A stretch of DNA of 64,000 nt from Myxococcales bacterium (lineage in GTDB: Bacteria > Myxococcota_A > Polyangia > Palsa-1104 > SHYY01), in the NCBI GenBank assembly GCA_009692555.1, contig SHYY01000006.1, positions 1-64,000 on the forward strand. Reading direction: 5' to 3'. Under the pieces are notes generated by a model. That model was not told where the DNA came from. It saw nothing but the letters and a program-made list of their open reading frames with translations, and made no database searches. The translations under genes were made by a program, and so were the position numbers. Of the stretch, positions 17,790 to 25,141 are shown piece after piece. The first letter of the stretch is position 1; each line of letters opens with the position of its first letter.

Positions 17790-19118
17790 ATGGCATTCGA
17801 GTTCAGGCTCCCCGATCTAGGCGAGGGCGTCGTCGAGGGGGAGGTCGTCCGCTGGCTGGTCAAGGTGGGCGACGCGGTGCGCGAGGACCAGCCGATGGTC
17901 GAGGTGATGACCGACAAGGCGACGGTGGAGATCCCGTCGCCCAAGGCGGGACGGGTGCTCAGGATCGATGCGCCCGAGGGGAAGATGTGCGCGGTGGGGA
18001 AGGTGATGATCGCGATCGAGATCAACGGCGGAGCGTCGAGGCCCGTCGCTGCGGTCGGAACGCCGATCGCGGAGGTGCTGCGCGAGGTGACCCAGCGGAT
18101 CGCCGCCCCCGGGCCGCCGCGCGGGCTTCCCGTGGAGTTGCCGACGGTGACCGGGAAATACATCGCCACGCCGGCGACCCGTCAGCTGGCGCGCGATCTC
18201 GGGGTCGACCTCGGGCGCGTGCGCGGGTCGGGCGACAACGGCCGGATCACGTCCGACGACGTGCGCGCGGCGGGTGGACGGCCGGCGATCGCGAAGCCCC
18301 ACGGCTCCCGCCGAGACAACTCCGCTGACGCGGTAAAGGAAGTTAGCGTTTCCGTTCCCGTTCCCGTTTCCGTTCCCGTTTCCGTTTCCGTTCCCGTTTC
18401 CGTCGCTCCGGTCGAGGGGGACGAGCGGATCCCCTTCCGCGGCGTGCGCAAGAAGATCGCCGAGAACATGGCGCGCTCGACCCGCACCGCGGCCCACTTC
18501 ACCTACGTCGAAGAGGCCGATCTCACCGACCTCGTGGCCCTCCGCGCGCGCGCGAAGAAGCGCGCCGAGGAGCGCGGCGTCAAGCTGTCGTTCCTCCCGT
18601 TCATCGTCAAGGCGGTGGTCGCGGGGCTGAAGAAGTACCCGATCGTGAACTCCACCCTCGACGAGGAGCGCGGCGAGATCGTGCTCCGCAAGCGCTACAA
18701 CATCGGCGTGGCGGCCGCCTCCGACGCCGGGCTGATCGTCCCGGTGATCAAGGACGCCGACAAGAAGTCGCTGTTCGATATCGCCCGCGAGCTCGCCGAT
18801 CTCTCCGAGCGCGCCCGCACCGGCAAGGCCTCCCGCGACGAGCTGACCGGCTCCACCTTCACCATCTCGTCGCTCGGCAGCCTCGGCGGCGTACTCGCCA
18901 CGCCGATCATCAATCACCCGGAGGTGGCGATCTTGGGCGTCCACAAGATCAAGCCGGCGGCGGTGGTGCGCGAGGGACAGATCGTCATCCGCGAGATGAG
19001 CAACTTCTCGATCTCGCTCGATCACCGCGTGGTCGACGGCTACGAGGGCGCGCTGTTCCTCCAGCACGTGATCGACCTGCTCTCCGATCCGACGCTGATG
19101 TTCCTGGAGCTGGTTTGA
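17790..19118 (+). CDS. Dihydrolipoamide acyltransferase, E2 component
   Basis: 442 aa with the standard order of E2 domains. A lipoyl domain occupies residues 1-80 with the lipoylated Lys near 43 (VMTDKATVEIP). A peripheral-subunit-binding domain follows at about 129-160 (ATPATRQLARDLGVDLGRV). A linker made almost only of Val, Ser and Pro comes next (about 187-204), and then a catalytic acyltransferase domain with DHRVVDG (His near 412). The linker is written by a hexanucleotide microsatellite. There is one lipoyl domain, as in branched-chain E2. The stop overlaps the TTG of the second E1alpha. Confidence 0.95.
   Translation: MAFEFRLPDLGEGVVEGEVVRWLVKVGDAVREDQPMVEVMTDKATVEIPSPKAGRVLRIDAPEGKMCAVGKVMIAIEINGGASRPVAAVGTPIAEVLREVTQRIAAPGPPRGLPVELPTVTGKYIATPATRQLARDLGVDLGRVRGSGDNGRITSDDVRAAGGRPAIAKPHGSRRDNSADAVKEVSVSVPVPVSVPVSVSVPVSVAPVEGDERIPFRGVRKKIAENMARSTRTAAHFTYVEEADLTDLVALRARAKKRAEERGVKLSFLPFIVKAVVAGLKKYPIVNSTLDEERGEIVLRKRYNIGVAAASDAGLIVPVIKDADKKSLFDIARELADLSERARTGKASRDELTGSTFTISSLGSLGGVLATPIINHPEVAILGVHKIKPAAVVREGQIVIREMSNFSISLDHRVVDGYEGALFLQHVIDLLSDPTLMFLELV
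18348..18401. repeat. In-frame hexanucleotide repeat encoding the E2 linker
   Basis: Nine consecutive units of GTTTCC or GTTCCC translate as VSVPVPVSVPVSVSVPVS. A six-base unit keeps the frame whatever the copy number, so length change would only lengthen or shorten the flexible linker between the binding domain and the catalytic domain. Confidence 0.95.
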
Positions 19119-20290
19119 GCCATCTGCCGGGTCATTCGGGCCATCCGAGCCACCCGATCAGGGGGGCGATTCCCCCGCTCCCCGACGATCACCCGGCGCT
19201 CGCGACCTGGCGCGTGATGGACGATCACGGAGTGGCCGATCCGGACCGCGTTCCGTCGCTGACGCCCGAAGACTGGCTGCGGATCTACCGCGGGATGGTG
19301 CTCATCCGGGTGATGGACGAGCGCCTGATGGCGCTGCAGAGGCAGGGGCGGATCGGCTTCTACGGCGAGGCGCGCGGGCAGGAGGCGGCGGTGGTGGGAT
19401 CGGCGGCGGCGCTCGCTCCGCAGGACTGGATCGTGCCGGCGCTGCGCGAGGCGGGCGCGGGTCTCTACCGCGGGTTGCCGCTCCGCACCTACATCGCGCA
19501 GATCTTCGGCAATGCGAACGATCCGGCGTCGGGGCGCCAGCTCCCCTGCCACCCCGGGACGCGGGCGTCGCACTACGTGACGATGTCGTCGTGTATCGCC
19601 AGCCAGCTCCCGCACGCCGTGGGAATGGCCTGGGCGGCCAAGATCAAGAAAGACAATTCGGTCGTGCTCGGGTATCTCGGCGACGGCGCGACCAGCGAGG
19701 AGGACTTTCACGTCGCCCTCAACTTTGCCGGCGTATTCCGCCCCCCGGTCGTATTCGTCTGCCAGAACAATCAATGGGCAATCTCGGTTCCCGTCGCCCA
19801 TCAGACCGCCTCACCGACGGTGGCGATCAAGGCGCTCGCCTACGGCTTTCCGGGAATCCGTGTCGATGGCAATGACGCCCTCGCGGTCTACGGCGCGGTC
19901 AAGGAGGCGGTCGATCGCGCGCGCTCCGGCGGCGGCCCGACGCTGATCGAGGCATTGACCTACCGCGTCAGCGCGCACTCCTCCTCCGACGATCCGAGCC
20001 GCTACCGCGACGAGCGGATCACCGAGACCTGGCGCGCGCGCGACCCGATCGTCAGGATGCGCGCCTGGCTCGCCTTCCAGGGCTTTCTCGACGCCGCGGG
20101 CGACGAGCGGTTGCGCGCCGACCTCGACGCCGAGGTGCGCGACGCGGTCGCCGCCGAGGAGTCGGTGCCCGCCCCGCCCCTCCGCACGCTCGTCGAGGAC
20201 GTATTCGCCGAGGTCCCGCAATTCCTCGCCGACCAGCTCGCTGAAATTGCCACCCTGCCGCGCCAGAAGCTCGGCGGCGCGCACCAGTAG
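19115..20290 (+). CDS. Second 2-oxoacid dehydrogenase E1 alpha-like subunit
   Basis: 391 aa, a paralogue of the first gene of the operon. It keeps the ThDP motif LGDGATSEEDFHVALNFA ending in CQNNQWAIS, FPGIRVDGND and SAHSSSDDPSRYRDE. Its GDG is more canonical than the GEG of the first copy. The N-terminal 30 residues are unique. The TTG start overlaps the E2 stop (TTGA); GTG or ATG codons near 19213 are alternatives, but would remove the conserved LATWRVMDDHG stretch. No second E1beta follows, so both alpha subunits may share the single beta. Confidence 0.9.
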   Translation: MSHLPGHSGHPSHPIRGAIPPLPDDHPALATWRVMDDHGVADPDRVPSLTPEDWLRIYRGMVLIRVMDERLMALQRQGRIGFYGEARGQEAAVVGSAAALAPQDWIVPALREAGAGLYRGLPLRTYIAQIFGNANDPASGRQLPCHPGTRASHYVTMSSCIASQLPHAVGMAWAAKIKKDNSVVLGYLGDGATSEEDFHVALNFAGVFRPPVVFVCQNNQWAISVPVAHQTASPTVAIKALAYGFPGIRVDGNDALAVYGAVKEAVDRARSGGGPTLIEALTYRVSAHSSSDDPSRYRDERITETWRARDPIVRMRAWLAFQGFLDAAGDERLRADLDAEVRDAVAAEESVPAPPLRTLVEDVFAEVPQFLADQLAEIATLPRQKLGGAHQ

Positions 20291-20334
20291 CGCCGAGTAG
20301 CGCCGCTGTCTGGCTCGTCATCGTCCCTCCATGG

Positions 20335-20340
20335 TATCGT
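20335..20340 (+). promoter_or_regulatory. -10 hexamer of the small lipoprotein gene (leaderless)
   Basis: TATCGT ends six bases before the ATG at 20347. No clear -35. Confidence 0.4.
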
Positions 20341-20346
20341 GGCGGT

Positions 20347-20790
20347 ATGCTGGCTATCATCGGGTCAAGATGCGCAGCGGCGATCGTCTTTTCGAGCCTT
20401 CTCAGTGGAGGCTGCAATCGTAGCTCCTCTGACCCCGATTTTGACGAAGTGCTCCGAGACGATTCGATGCTCCGGGACTTCTCAATGCCCAAGCCTGACC
20501 TGGCCACGGGGGAAGGCCGTACGATCGATACGCTCAATTTCGAGTGCAAGAAGCAATGCCCGCAGGGGTGGGAGTGCGATTCCCTGTGCGAGGACGGCCA
20601 CTGGAAGTGCTTCTGCATTGCCTGCCCATTCGTGGGCTCCAATGTATGCGCCAACTTCTGTCCGGAAGATGCAGGCGTACCCGAGGACCTCGCGCGACCC
20701 CCCGATCTGAGCGCGTCGCCCGACGCCGCCCAGCCCCCGGATGCGGCCAGGCCCAACGACATGCCCCTCGACTCAAAATCAAAAGGATGA
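20347..20790 (+). CDS. Small Cys-rich lipoprotein of unknown function
   Basis: 147 aa. The N-terminus MLAIIGSRCAAAIVFSSLLSGGC is a lipoprotein signal with a lipobox ending in GGC. The mature part has eight Cys in about 45 residues (FECKKQCPQGWECDSLCEDG onwards), likely disulfide-bonded or metal-binding. It ends in a low-complexity Pro/Asp tail with DLARPPDLS and DAAQPPDAA repeats, a style shared with the other lipoproteins in the window. No family was recognised. Codon usage is less GC-rich at the start, a hint of different age or constraint. Confidence 0.65.
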   Translation: MLAIIGSRCAAAIVFSSLLSGGCNRSSSDPDFDEVLRDDSMLRDFSMPKPDLATGEGRTIDTLNFECKKQCPQGWECDSLCEDGHWKCFCIACPFVGSNVCANFCPEDAGVPEDLARPPDLSASPDAAQPPDAARPNDMPLDSKSKG

Positions 20791-20826
20791 CTCTCCGCGC
20801 ACCCGACGGCCGAGCGGAGGCTGGCC

Positions 20827-21213
20827 CTACCAGATCCGCGTGAGGCCGTAGTCGTCGAAGACGGTGTCGAGGGTGACGATGGGGACCGCCTCGGCGTGCG
20901 ATTGCGCGATCAGCATGCGATCAAAGGGATCGCGATGCGGCCCCGGCAGGGCCCCGGCGCGCTGGGCGTGCTCGACGGAGATCGGGAGGCTCGTGAAGCC
21001 CTGGCTCACGATGCACGCGGCCACGTCGGCGGCCACGGCGAGCGCTCCCGGAAGCTTCCCGATGCGCGCCTTGGTCGTGATCTCCCAGGCCGTCGCCGCG
21101 CTGACGAGCACGACCGTCGCGGGATCTTCGATGCGCCGTCGCACCCTCGGAGGCAGGCGCCGATCGCCGTCGAGCCACCAGAGGAATGCGTGGGTGTCGA
21201 GCAGCAGCTTCAC
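20827..21213 (-). CDS. PIN-domain toxin (VapC-like ribonuclease)
   Basis: 128 aa. The PIN acidic residues are visible: Asp6 in LLLDTHAFLWW, Glu in AWEITTK, Asp in RDPFDRMLIAQ and Asp in VTLDTVFDDY. Such proteins cleave RNA and are held in check by a partner. It overlaps the antitoxin gene by four bases (ATGA), so the two are translated as a pair. DTHAFLWW at the N-terminus marks the subgroup usually paired with Phd/YefM antitoxins instead of AbrB-type VapB. Confidence 0.9.
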   Translation of the reverse strand: MKLLLDTHAFLWWLDGDRRLPPRVRRRIEDPATVVLVSAATAWEITTKARIGKLPGALAVAADVAACIVSQGFTSLPISVEHAQRAGALPGPHRDPFDRMLIAQSHAEAVPIVTLDTVFDDYGLTRIW

Positions 21214-21455
21214 CGATCGCCGTCCCAGGCGTCCAGCTCCTCGCGTGGGAGGGATTCGAAGAACGATTCAGTGACCCGGGCCCGCCCCTTCATGGCGCCG
21301 AACTTGCGCTGCGGGGCGGGGGTGGTCACCGGGACGAGGCGGACCACCGGCTGCTTCCCGCGGGCGATCACGATCTCCTCACCGTCGAGGGCGCGCTGGA
21401 TGAGGCGGGAGAGGTGGGTCTTGGCCGCGTGGACGCTGATGGGCTTTTCACGCAT
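21210..21455 (-). CDS. Phd/YefM-family antitoxin
   Basis: 81 aa. The N-terminal dimerising and DNA-binding part reads ISVHAAKTHLSRLIQRALDGEEIVIARGKQPVVRLVPV, characteristic of Phd/YefM proteins. The acidic and aromatic C-terminus (TESFFESLPREELDAWDGD) is the part expected to wrap around the PIN toxin. It is the first gene of the pair. A perfect inverted repeat begins one base upstream of the start codon, which fits autorepression by the toxin-antitoxin complex. Confidence 0.9.
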   Translation of the reverse strand: MREKPISVHAAKTHLSRLIQRALDGEEIVIARGKQPVVRLVPVTTPAPQRKFGAMKGRARVTESFFESLPREELDAWDGDR

Positions 21456-21473
21456 GACTAAGCCAGATTAGTC
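21456..21473 (-). promoter_or_regulatory. Inverted-repeat operator of the toxin-antitoxin operon
   Basis: GACTAA-GCCAGA-TTAGTC: two perfect six-base arms. On the minus strand it includes TAATCT, a possible -10 nine bases before the antitoxin ATG, so bound protein would block transcription directly. Confidence 0.6.
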
Positions 21474-21501
21474 CATCCAGTGATCGCGGGCAAGGGAGCC
21501 G

Positions 21502-21666
21502 TCAGTCTTGCTTCTTCCCCTTCATGCGCCCGCCGTTCTTCAGCGCCTGGCGCAGCAGGAACTCGATCTGGCCGTTCAGGCTGCGCAGGTCATCGTTGGC
21601 CCAGCGCTGGAGGGCTTCGAGCACCGTGGGGTCGATGCGCAGGAGAAAGGGCTTTCGCTCGGCCAC
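21502..21666 (-). CDS. Arc-type ribbon-helix-helix DNA-binding protein
   Basis: 54 aa, too short for the ORF track. It translates as VAERKPFLLRIDPTVLEALQ followed by RWANDDLRSLNGQIEFLLRQALKNGG. The pattern of a beta strand (KPFLLRID) and two helices with SLNGQIEFLLRQAL is that of Arc/MetJ ribbon-helix-helix regulators. It follows the SPFH gene by 38 bases in the same direction; this SPFH plus small Arc-like pair is a common arrangement in other bacteria. A triple operator-like repeat lies upstream of the SPFH gene, so it probably represses its own operon. Confidence 0.85.
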   Translation of the reverse strand: MAERKPFLLRIDPTVLEALQRWANDDLRSLNGQIEFLLRQALKNGGRMKGKKQD

Positions 21667-21704
21667 GGGTCACGGCCCCGTCGTGGTCGCTGGCGTCACC
21701 GTGG

Positions 21705-22577
21705 TCACGGGTAGATCGTCCCGGCGTTCAGCACCGGCTGCGTACCGCGCTCGCCGCACAGCACCACCAGCAGGTTCGACACCATCTGCGCCTTCCGCTC
21801 CTCGTCGCGCTCGACGATCTTGTTCGCGGAGAGCATCTTCAGCGCCCTCTCCACCATCCCCACCGCGCCCTGCACGATCAGCGAGCGCGCCGCGATGATC
21901 GCGCCCGCCTGCTGCCGCTGCAGCATCGCATGGGCGATCTCCTGGGCGTAGGCGAGGGCGGTGATGCGCGACTCGATCACCTGCACCCCGGCCTGGGCGA
22001 GCCGCTCCTGGATCTCGACCTTCAGGTGATCGGCGATCACCGCGGTGTGGCCGCGCAGGGAGATCTGCGCGTCGTCGTGGAGGTCGTAGGGGTAGCGTGT
22101 GGCGAGGTTGCGCAGCGCCGCCTCCGACTGGACCCGCACGAACTTCTGGTAATCGTCGACGTGGAACATCGCCTCCGCGGTGTCGACCACGCGCCACACG
22201 ACGACCGCCGCGATCTCGATCGGGTTGCCGTCGAGATCGTTCACCTTCAGCCGCTCGGTCTCGAAGCTGCGCACGCGCAGCGAGATGCGCCCCTTGCTGT
22301 AGAACGGGTTGGTCCAGCGCAGGCCGGGCGCCTTCACGGTGCCGACGTAGCGCCCGAAGAGCTGCAGCACGCGCCCCTCGTTCGGGTTGACGATGAACAG
22401 GCCGGCGAGCGCCACCAGCGCCAGCGTCCCGAGGACCAGCATGCCGACCACTTGCCCCACATCGTGCGCCTGCGCCGCGCTCACGCCGCCAAAGGTCGCG
22501 CCGCCGAGCGTCCCCAGCACGCAGAGAAGGAACAGCCCGCCCGATACCGCCGTCCGCTCACGCTCTCGAATGATCAT
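21705..22577 (-). CDS. SPFH/band 7 membrane protein
   Basis: 290 aa. Two hydrophobic segments near the N-terminus ([16 protein letters not shown] and [21 protein letters not shown]) are followed by the SPFH domain starting at [19 protein letters not shown]. The continuation is [31 protein letters not shown], and then [31 protein letters not shown] in a coiled-coil-like helix. Stomatin/prohibitin-like proteins form membrane scaffolds. The start has GGAGG seven bases upstream. The Arc-like gene is the only obvious operon partner. Confidence 0.93.
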   Translation of the reverse strand: MIIRERERTAVSGGLFLLCVLGTLGGATFGGVSAAQAHDVGQVVGMLVLGTLALVALAGLFIVNPNEGRVLQLFGRYVGTVKAPGLRWTNPFYSKGRISLRVRSFETERLKVNDLDGNPIEIAAVVVWRVVDTAEAMFHVDDYQKFVRVQSEAALRNLATRYPYDLHDDAQISLRGHTAVIADHLKVEIQERLAQAGVQVIESRITALAYAQEIAHAMLQRQQAGAIIAARSLIVQGAVGMVERALKMLSANKIVERDEERKAQMVSNLLVVLCGERGTQPVLNAGTIYP

Positions 22578-22596
22578 CGAAGTCCCTCCGGGTGGA

Positions 22597-22626
22597 TGAT
22601 GTCAATGTGATATCACATTGCTATCG
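22597..22626. promoter_or_regulatory. Operator array: three TGATATCA-like 8-mers at 11-bp spacing
   Basis: TGATGTCA (22597), TGATATCA (22608) and TGCTATCG (22619) start exactly 11 bases apart, one helical turn. The middle one is the centre of a perfect 18-bp palindrome (22603-22620). Tandem short boxes on one DNA face are what Arc/MetJ-type proteins bind. It lies 20 bases upstream of the SPFH start and about 45 bases from the divergent lpdA promoter. Confidence 0.65.
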
Positions 22627-22671
22627 TGTCAAGGGCCCTTCGCACCGCGGTCGCACCCCGGGGCCGGCGGC

Positions 22672-22700
22672 TTGACAGCCTCGGCGCGAGTTCCTACGGT
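22672..22700 (+). promoter_or_regulatory. lpdA promoter (leaderless)
   Basis: TTGACA, a 17-base spacer and TACGGT; the -10 ends seven bases before the lpdA ATG. A consensus -35 makes this one of the clearest promoters in the window. Confidence 0.65.
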
Positions 22701-22707
22701 CGCGGCC

Positions 22708-24129
22708 ATGGAAACGATCCAGACCGACGTGGTGGTGATCGGCTCGGGCCCGGGCGGCTACGTCGCCACGATCCGGCTCGGGCAGCTCGGCAAGCAGGTG
22801 ATCTGCGTCGAGCGCGGCGCCGCGGGCGGGGTGTGCCTGAATGTCGGGTGCATCCCCTCGAAGGCGCTGATCACCGCCGCCAAGGCGTGGGACAAGCTTC
22901 GCCACGCCGAGACGATGGGCATCGTGGTCGACGGGGCGCGGCTCGATCTCCCGCGCATGCAGGCGTGGAAGGGCGAGGTGGTCGACAAGCTGACCACCGG
23001 CGTGCGCCAGCTGATCAAGGCCTCGGGTGGCAAGCTGATGATCGGCGAGGCGACGGTGGTGGGACCGCACCGTGTCGAGGTGCGCGGCAAGACCGGCGAG
23101 ACCGCGATCGAGTGCGGATCGATCGTCGTCGCCACCGGGTCGCGGCCGGTCGCTGTCGCGGGGTTCACCGTCGACAACGAGAAGATCCTCGACTCGACTG
23201 GCGCGCTCGCCCTGGGCGCGGTGCCGCCGAGGCTCGCGGTGATCGGCGGCGGCTACATCGGCCTCGAGCTCGGGATCATGTACGCCAAGCTGGGGGCGAG
23301 GGTGACGGTGATCGAGTTCACCGATCAGCTCCTCCCGGGGAACGATCCGGAGCTGGTGCAGGTGGTCGCGCGGAAGATGAAGAAGCTCGGGATCGAGGTC
23401 TTCCTCAGCGCGCGCGCGAAGGGCTACCGCGAGCAGGCGGGCGCCCTGCATGTCACCTTCGAGAAGACCGACGGCGCGGTCGAGATTGCGTGCGACAAGG
23501 TGCTGGTCACTGTCGGAAGAAGGCCGAACTCCGACGGGCTGGGCCTGGAGAAGGTGGGCGTCGCCGTCGACCCGAAGGGCTTCGTGACTGTCGACCGGAA
23601 GCTCCGCACCAATGTGCCGTCCATCTACGCGATCGGCGATCTCGCTGGCCAGCCGATGCTGGCGCACAAGGCCTCAAAGGAGGCGGACGTGGTGGCCGAG
23701 GTGATTGCCGGCAAGGCCGCGGAGATGGACACGCAGGTCATTCCCGCGGTGATCTTCACCGATCCGGAGATCGCCACCGTCGGGCTCTCGCAGGCGGAGG
23801 CGGAGCGGCAGGGGCGAAAGGTGCGCGTCGGCAAGTACCCGTTTGGCGGTCTCGGGCGCGCGCTCACCCAGATGGAGGGCGAGGGATTCGTGAAGCTCTG
23901 CGCCGACGCCGACACCGGCGAGCTGCTCGGGGTCCACATCGTCGGGCCGGGCGCCTCCGACCTGATCAGCGAGGGCGCGCTGGCGCTCGAGATGGGCGCC
24001 CTCCTCCCCGACCTCGCGCTGACCATCCACCCCCACCCGACGCTCGGCGAGGCGATGATGGAGGCGGCCAAGGCCGCGCTCGGCGAGAGCGCCCACCTCG
24101 TCGGTGGCGGCCGCCGCGAAGCACGCTAA
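22708..24129 (+). CDS. lpdA: Dihydrolipoamide dehydrogenase (E3)
   Basis: Flavoprotein that reoxidises the dihydrolipoamide of E2 with NAD+. 473 aa. FAD site IGSGPGGYVATIRLGQLG, redox-active Cys43 and Cys48 in CLNVGCIPSK, NAD site VIGGGYIGLELG, second FAD motif YAIGDLAGQPMLAHKAS, and the active-site His-Glu in HPHPTLGE. The start is fixed by the promoter seven bases upstream; the ORF-track start at 22618 lies upstream of the promoter. It is transcribed apart from the E1/E2 operon 2.4 kb upstream, so it may serve several lipoyl complexes. Confidence 0.96.
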   Translation: METIQTDVVVIGSGPGGYVATIRLGQLGKQVICVERGAAGGVCLNVGCIPSKALITAAKAWDKLRHAETMGIVVDGARLDLPRMQAWKGEVVDKLTTGVRQLIKASGGKLMIGEATVVGPHRVEVRGKTGETAIECGSIVVATGSRPVAVAGFTVDNEKILDSTGALALGAVPPRLAVIGGGYIGLELGIMYAKLGARVTVIEFTDQLLPGNDPELVQVVARKMKKLGIEVFLSARAKGYREQAGALHVTFEKTDGAVEIACDKVLVTVGRRPNSDGLGLEKVGVAVDPKGFVTVDRKLRTNVPSIYAIGDLAGQPMLAHKASKEADVVAEVIAGKAAEMDTQVIPAVIFTDPEIATVGLSQAEAERQGRKVRVGKYPFGGLGRALTQMEGEGFVKLCADADTGELLGVHIVGPGASDLISEGALALEMGALLPDLALTIHPHPTLGEAMMEAAKAALGESAHLVGGGRREAR

Positions 24130-24517
24130 CGCCCGACTAGTTCGTCCTTTCCGTCCGTGATGGCCGCAGCGCCGAAAGCCGCTGGTCAAGGTGGATCGCG
24201 AAGCGCATGGTCTTGGGACGCGCTCGGAAGATCTTCGGCACATGCAGGGGCTAATCGGTCGATGGGAGAGAACAAGATGCCGGATCGAATGGTTCTCTCG
24301 CCGTTCGCTCGCGTGCGTACGCTCGTGCCGTTCTTGATCCGTGGCCTCTCGGGCTGCTACGCGCGCTGGGAGGTCGATCGCGGCAAGCTCCAGCTCCTCT
24401 CGGGGTACCGTGCCGAAGGTCCCGCCCGGAGCATCCCGACAACGAGCGGCGAATCGGTCGAGTTCGGCAAGGAGAGCGCGGGCGCCCTCGGTGGAAGCGC
24501 GCTAGTGTCCGGGCGGC
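24130..24517 (+). other. Gap upstream of lipB with a possible small coding remnant
   Basis: 388 bases without an assigned gene. From 24262 a frame reads MGENKMPDRMVLSPFARVRT and stays open with high third-position GC into lipB in another frame. GGGAGA precedes the ATG at 24277. It may be a truncated gene or chance; no family was recognised. Near its end, TAGTGT (24503-24508) lies nine bases before the lipB ATG and may be its -10. Confidence 0.3.
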
Positions 24518-25141
24518 ATGGGTACGCTGATCGACCTCGGGCTGTGCGATTTCCACGAAGCGTGGGAGCGGCAGTTGCGCCTCGTGGCCCAGCGCCAGGT
24601 GGGCGAGGGGGAGGACACGTTGCTGCTCGTCGAGCACCCCGAGGTGATCACCCTTGGGCGGCGCGCCTCCTCGCGATCCAACGTGCTCAGCGATGGGATT
24701 CCGGTGATCGAGATCGAGCGAGGCGGCGACGTGACGTGGCACGGACCCGGTCAGCTGGTGGGCTATCCGATCCTGCGCCTCGACGGGGAAGAGCGCGATC
24801 TTCACCGCTTCCTGCGCGCGATCGAGGAGGGGCTGATCGCGGTCTGCGCCGCCCTCGGCCTCGAAGGCGGGCGCAAGGCGGGCTGGACCGGTGTGTGGCT
24901 CGGCGAGCGCAAGATCGCCTCGATCGGCATCGCCGTCCGTCGCTGGGTGACCCTCCACGGCTGCGCGCTCAACGTCTGCAATGACCTGGCGCGCTTTCGC
25001 GCGATCCATCCCTGCGGCCTCGATGCGGGCGTCATGACCTCGCTCGCCGAGGCGCTCGGCCGGCCGATCACCGTCGACGAAGTGAAGCCGCTGGTGGCCG
25101 ATCACCTCGGCAGAGCGCTCGGCCGGGCCTTCGTCGGGTAG
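24518..25141 (+). CDS. lipB: Octanoyl-ACP:protein octanoyltransferase
   Basis: Transfers octanoate from acyl carrier protein to lipoyl domains such as that of the E2 encoded nearby; LipA (not in the window) then inserts sulfur. 207 aa. The substrate-binding motif RGGDVTWHGPGQLVGYPI is intact. The catalytic Lys is in GERKIASIGIAV and the catalytic Cys (about 166) in HPCGLDAGVMTS. Its 3' end overlaps the convergent amidase gene by 74 bases. Location near E2 and lpdA fits a shared role in lipoate-dependent metabolism. Confidence 0.96.
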   Translation: MGTLIDLGLCDFHEAWERQLRLVAQRQVGEGEDTLLLVEHPEVITLGRRASSRSNVLSDGIPVIEIERGGDVTWHGPGQLVGYPILRLDGEERDLHRFLRAIEEGLIAVCAALGLEGGRKAGWTGVWLGERKIASIGIAVRRWVTLHGCALNVCNDLARFRAIHPCGLDAGVMTSLAEALGRPITVDEVKPLVADHLGRALGRAFVG

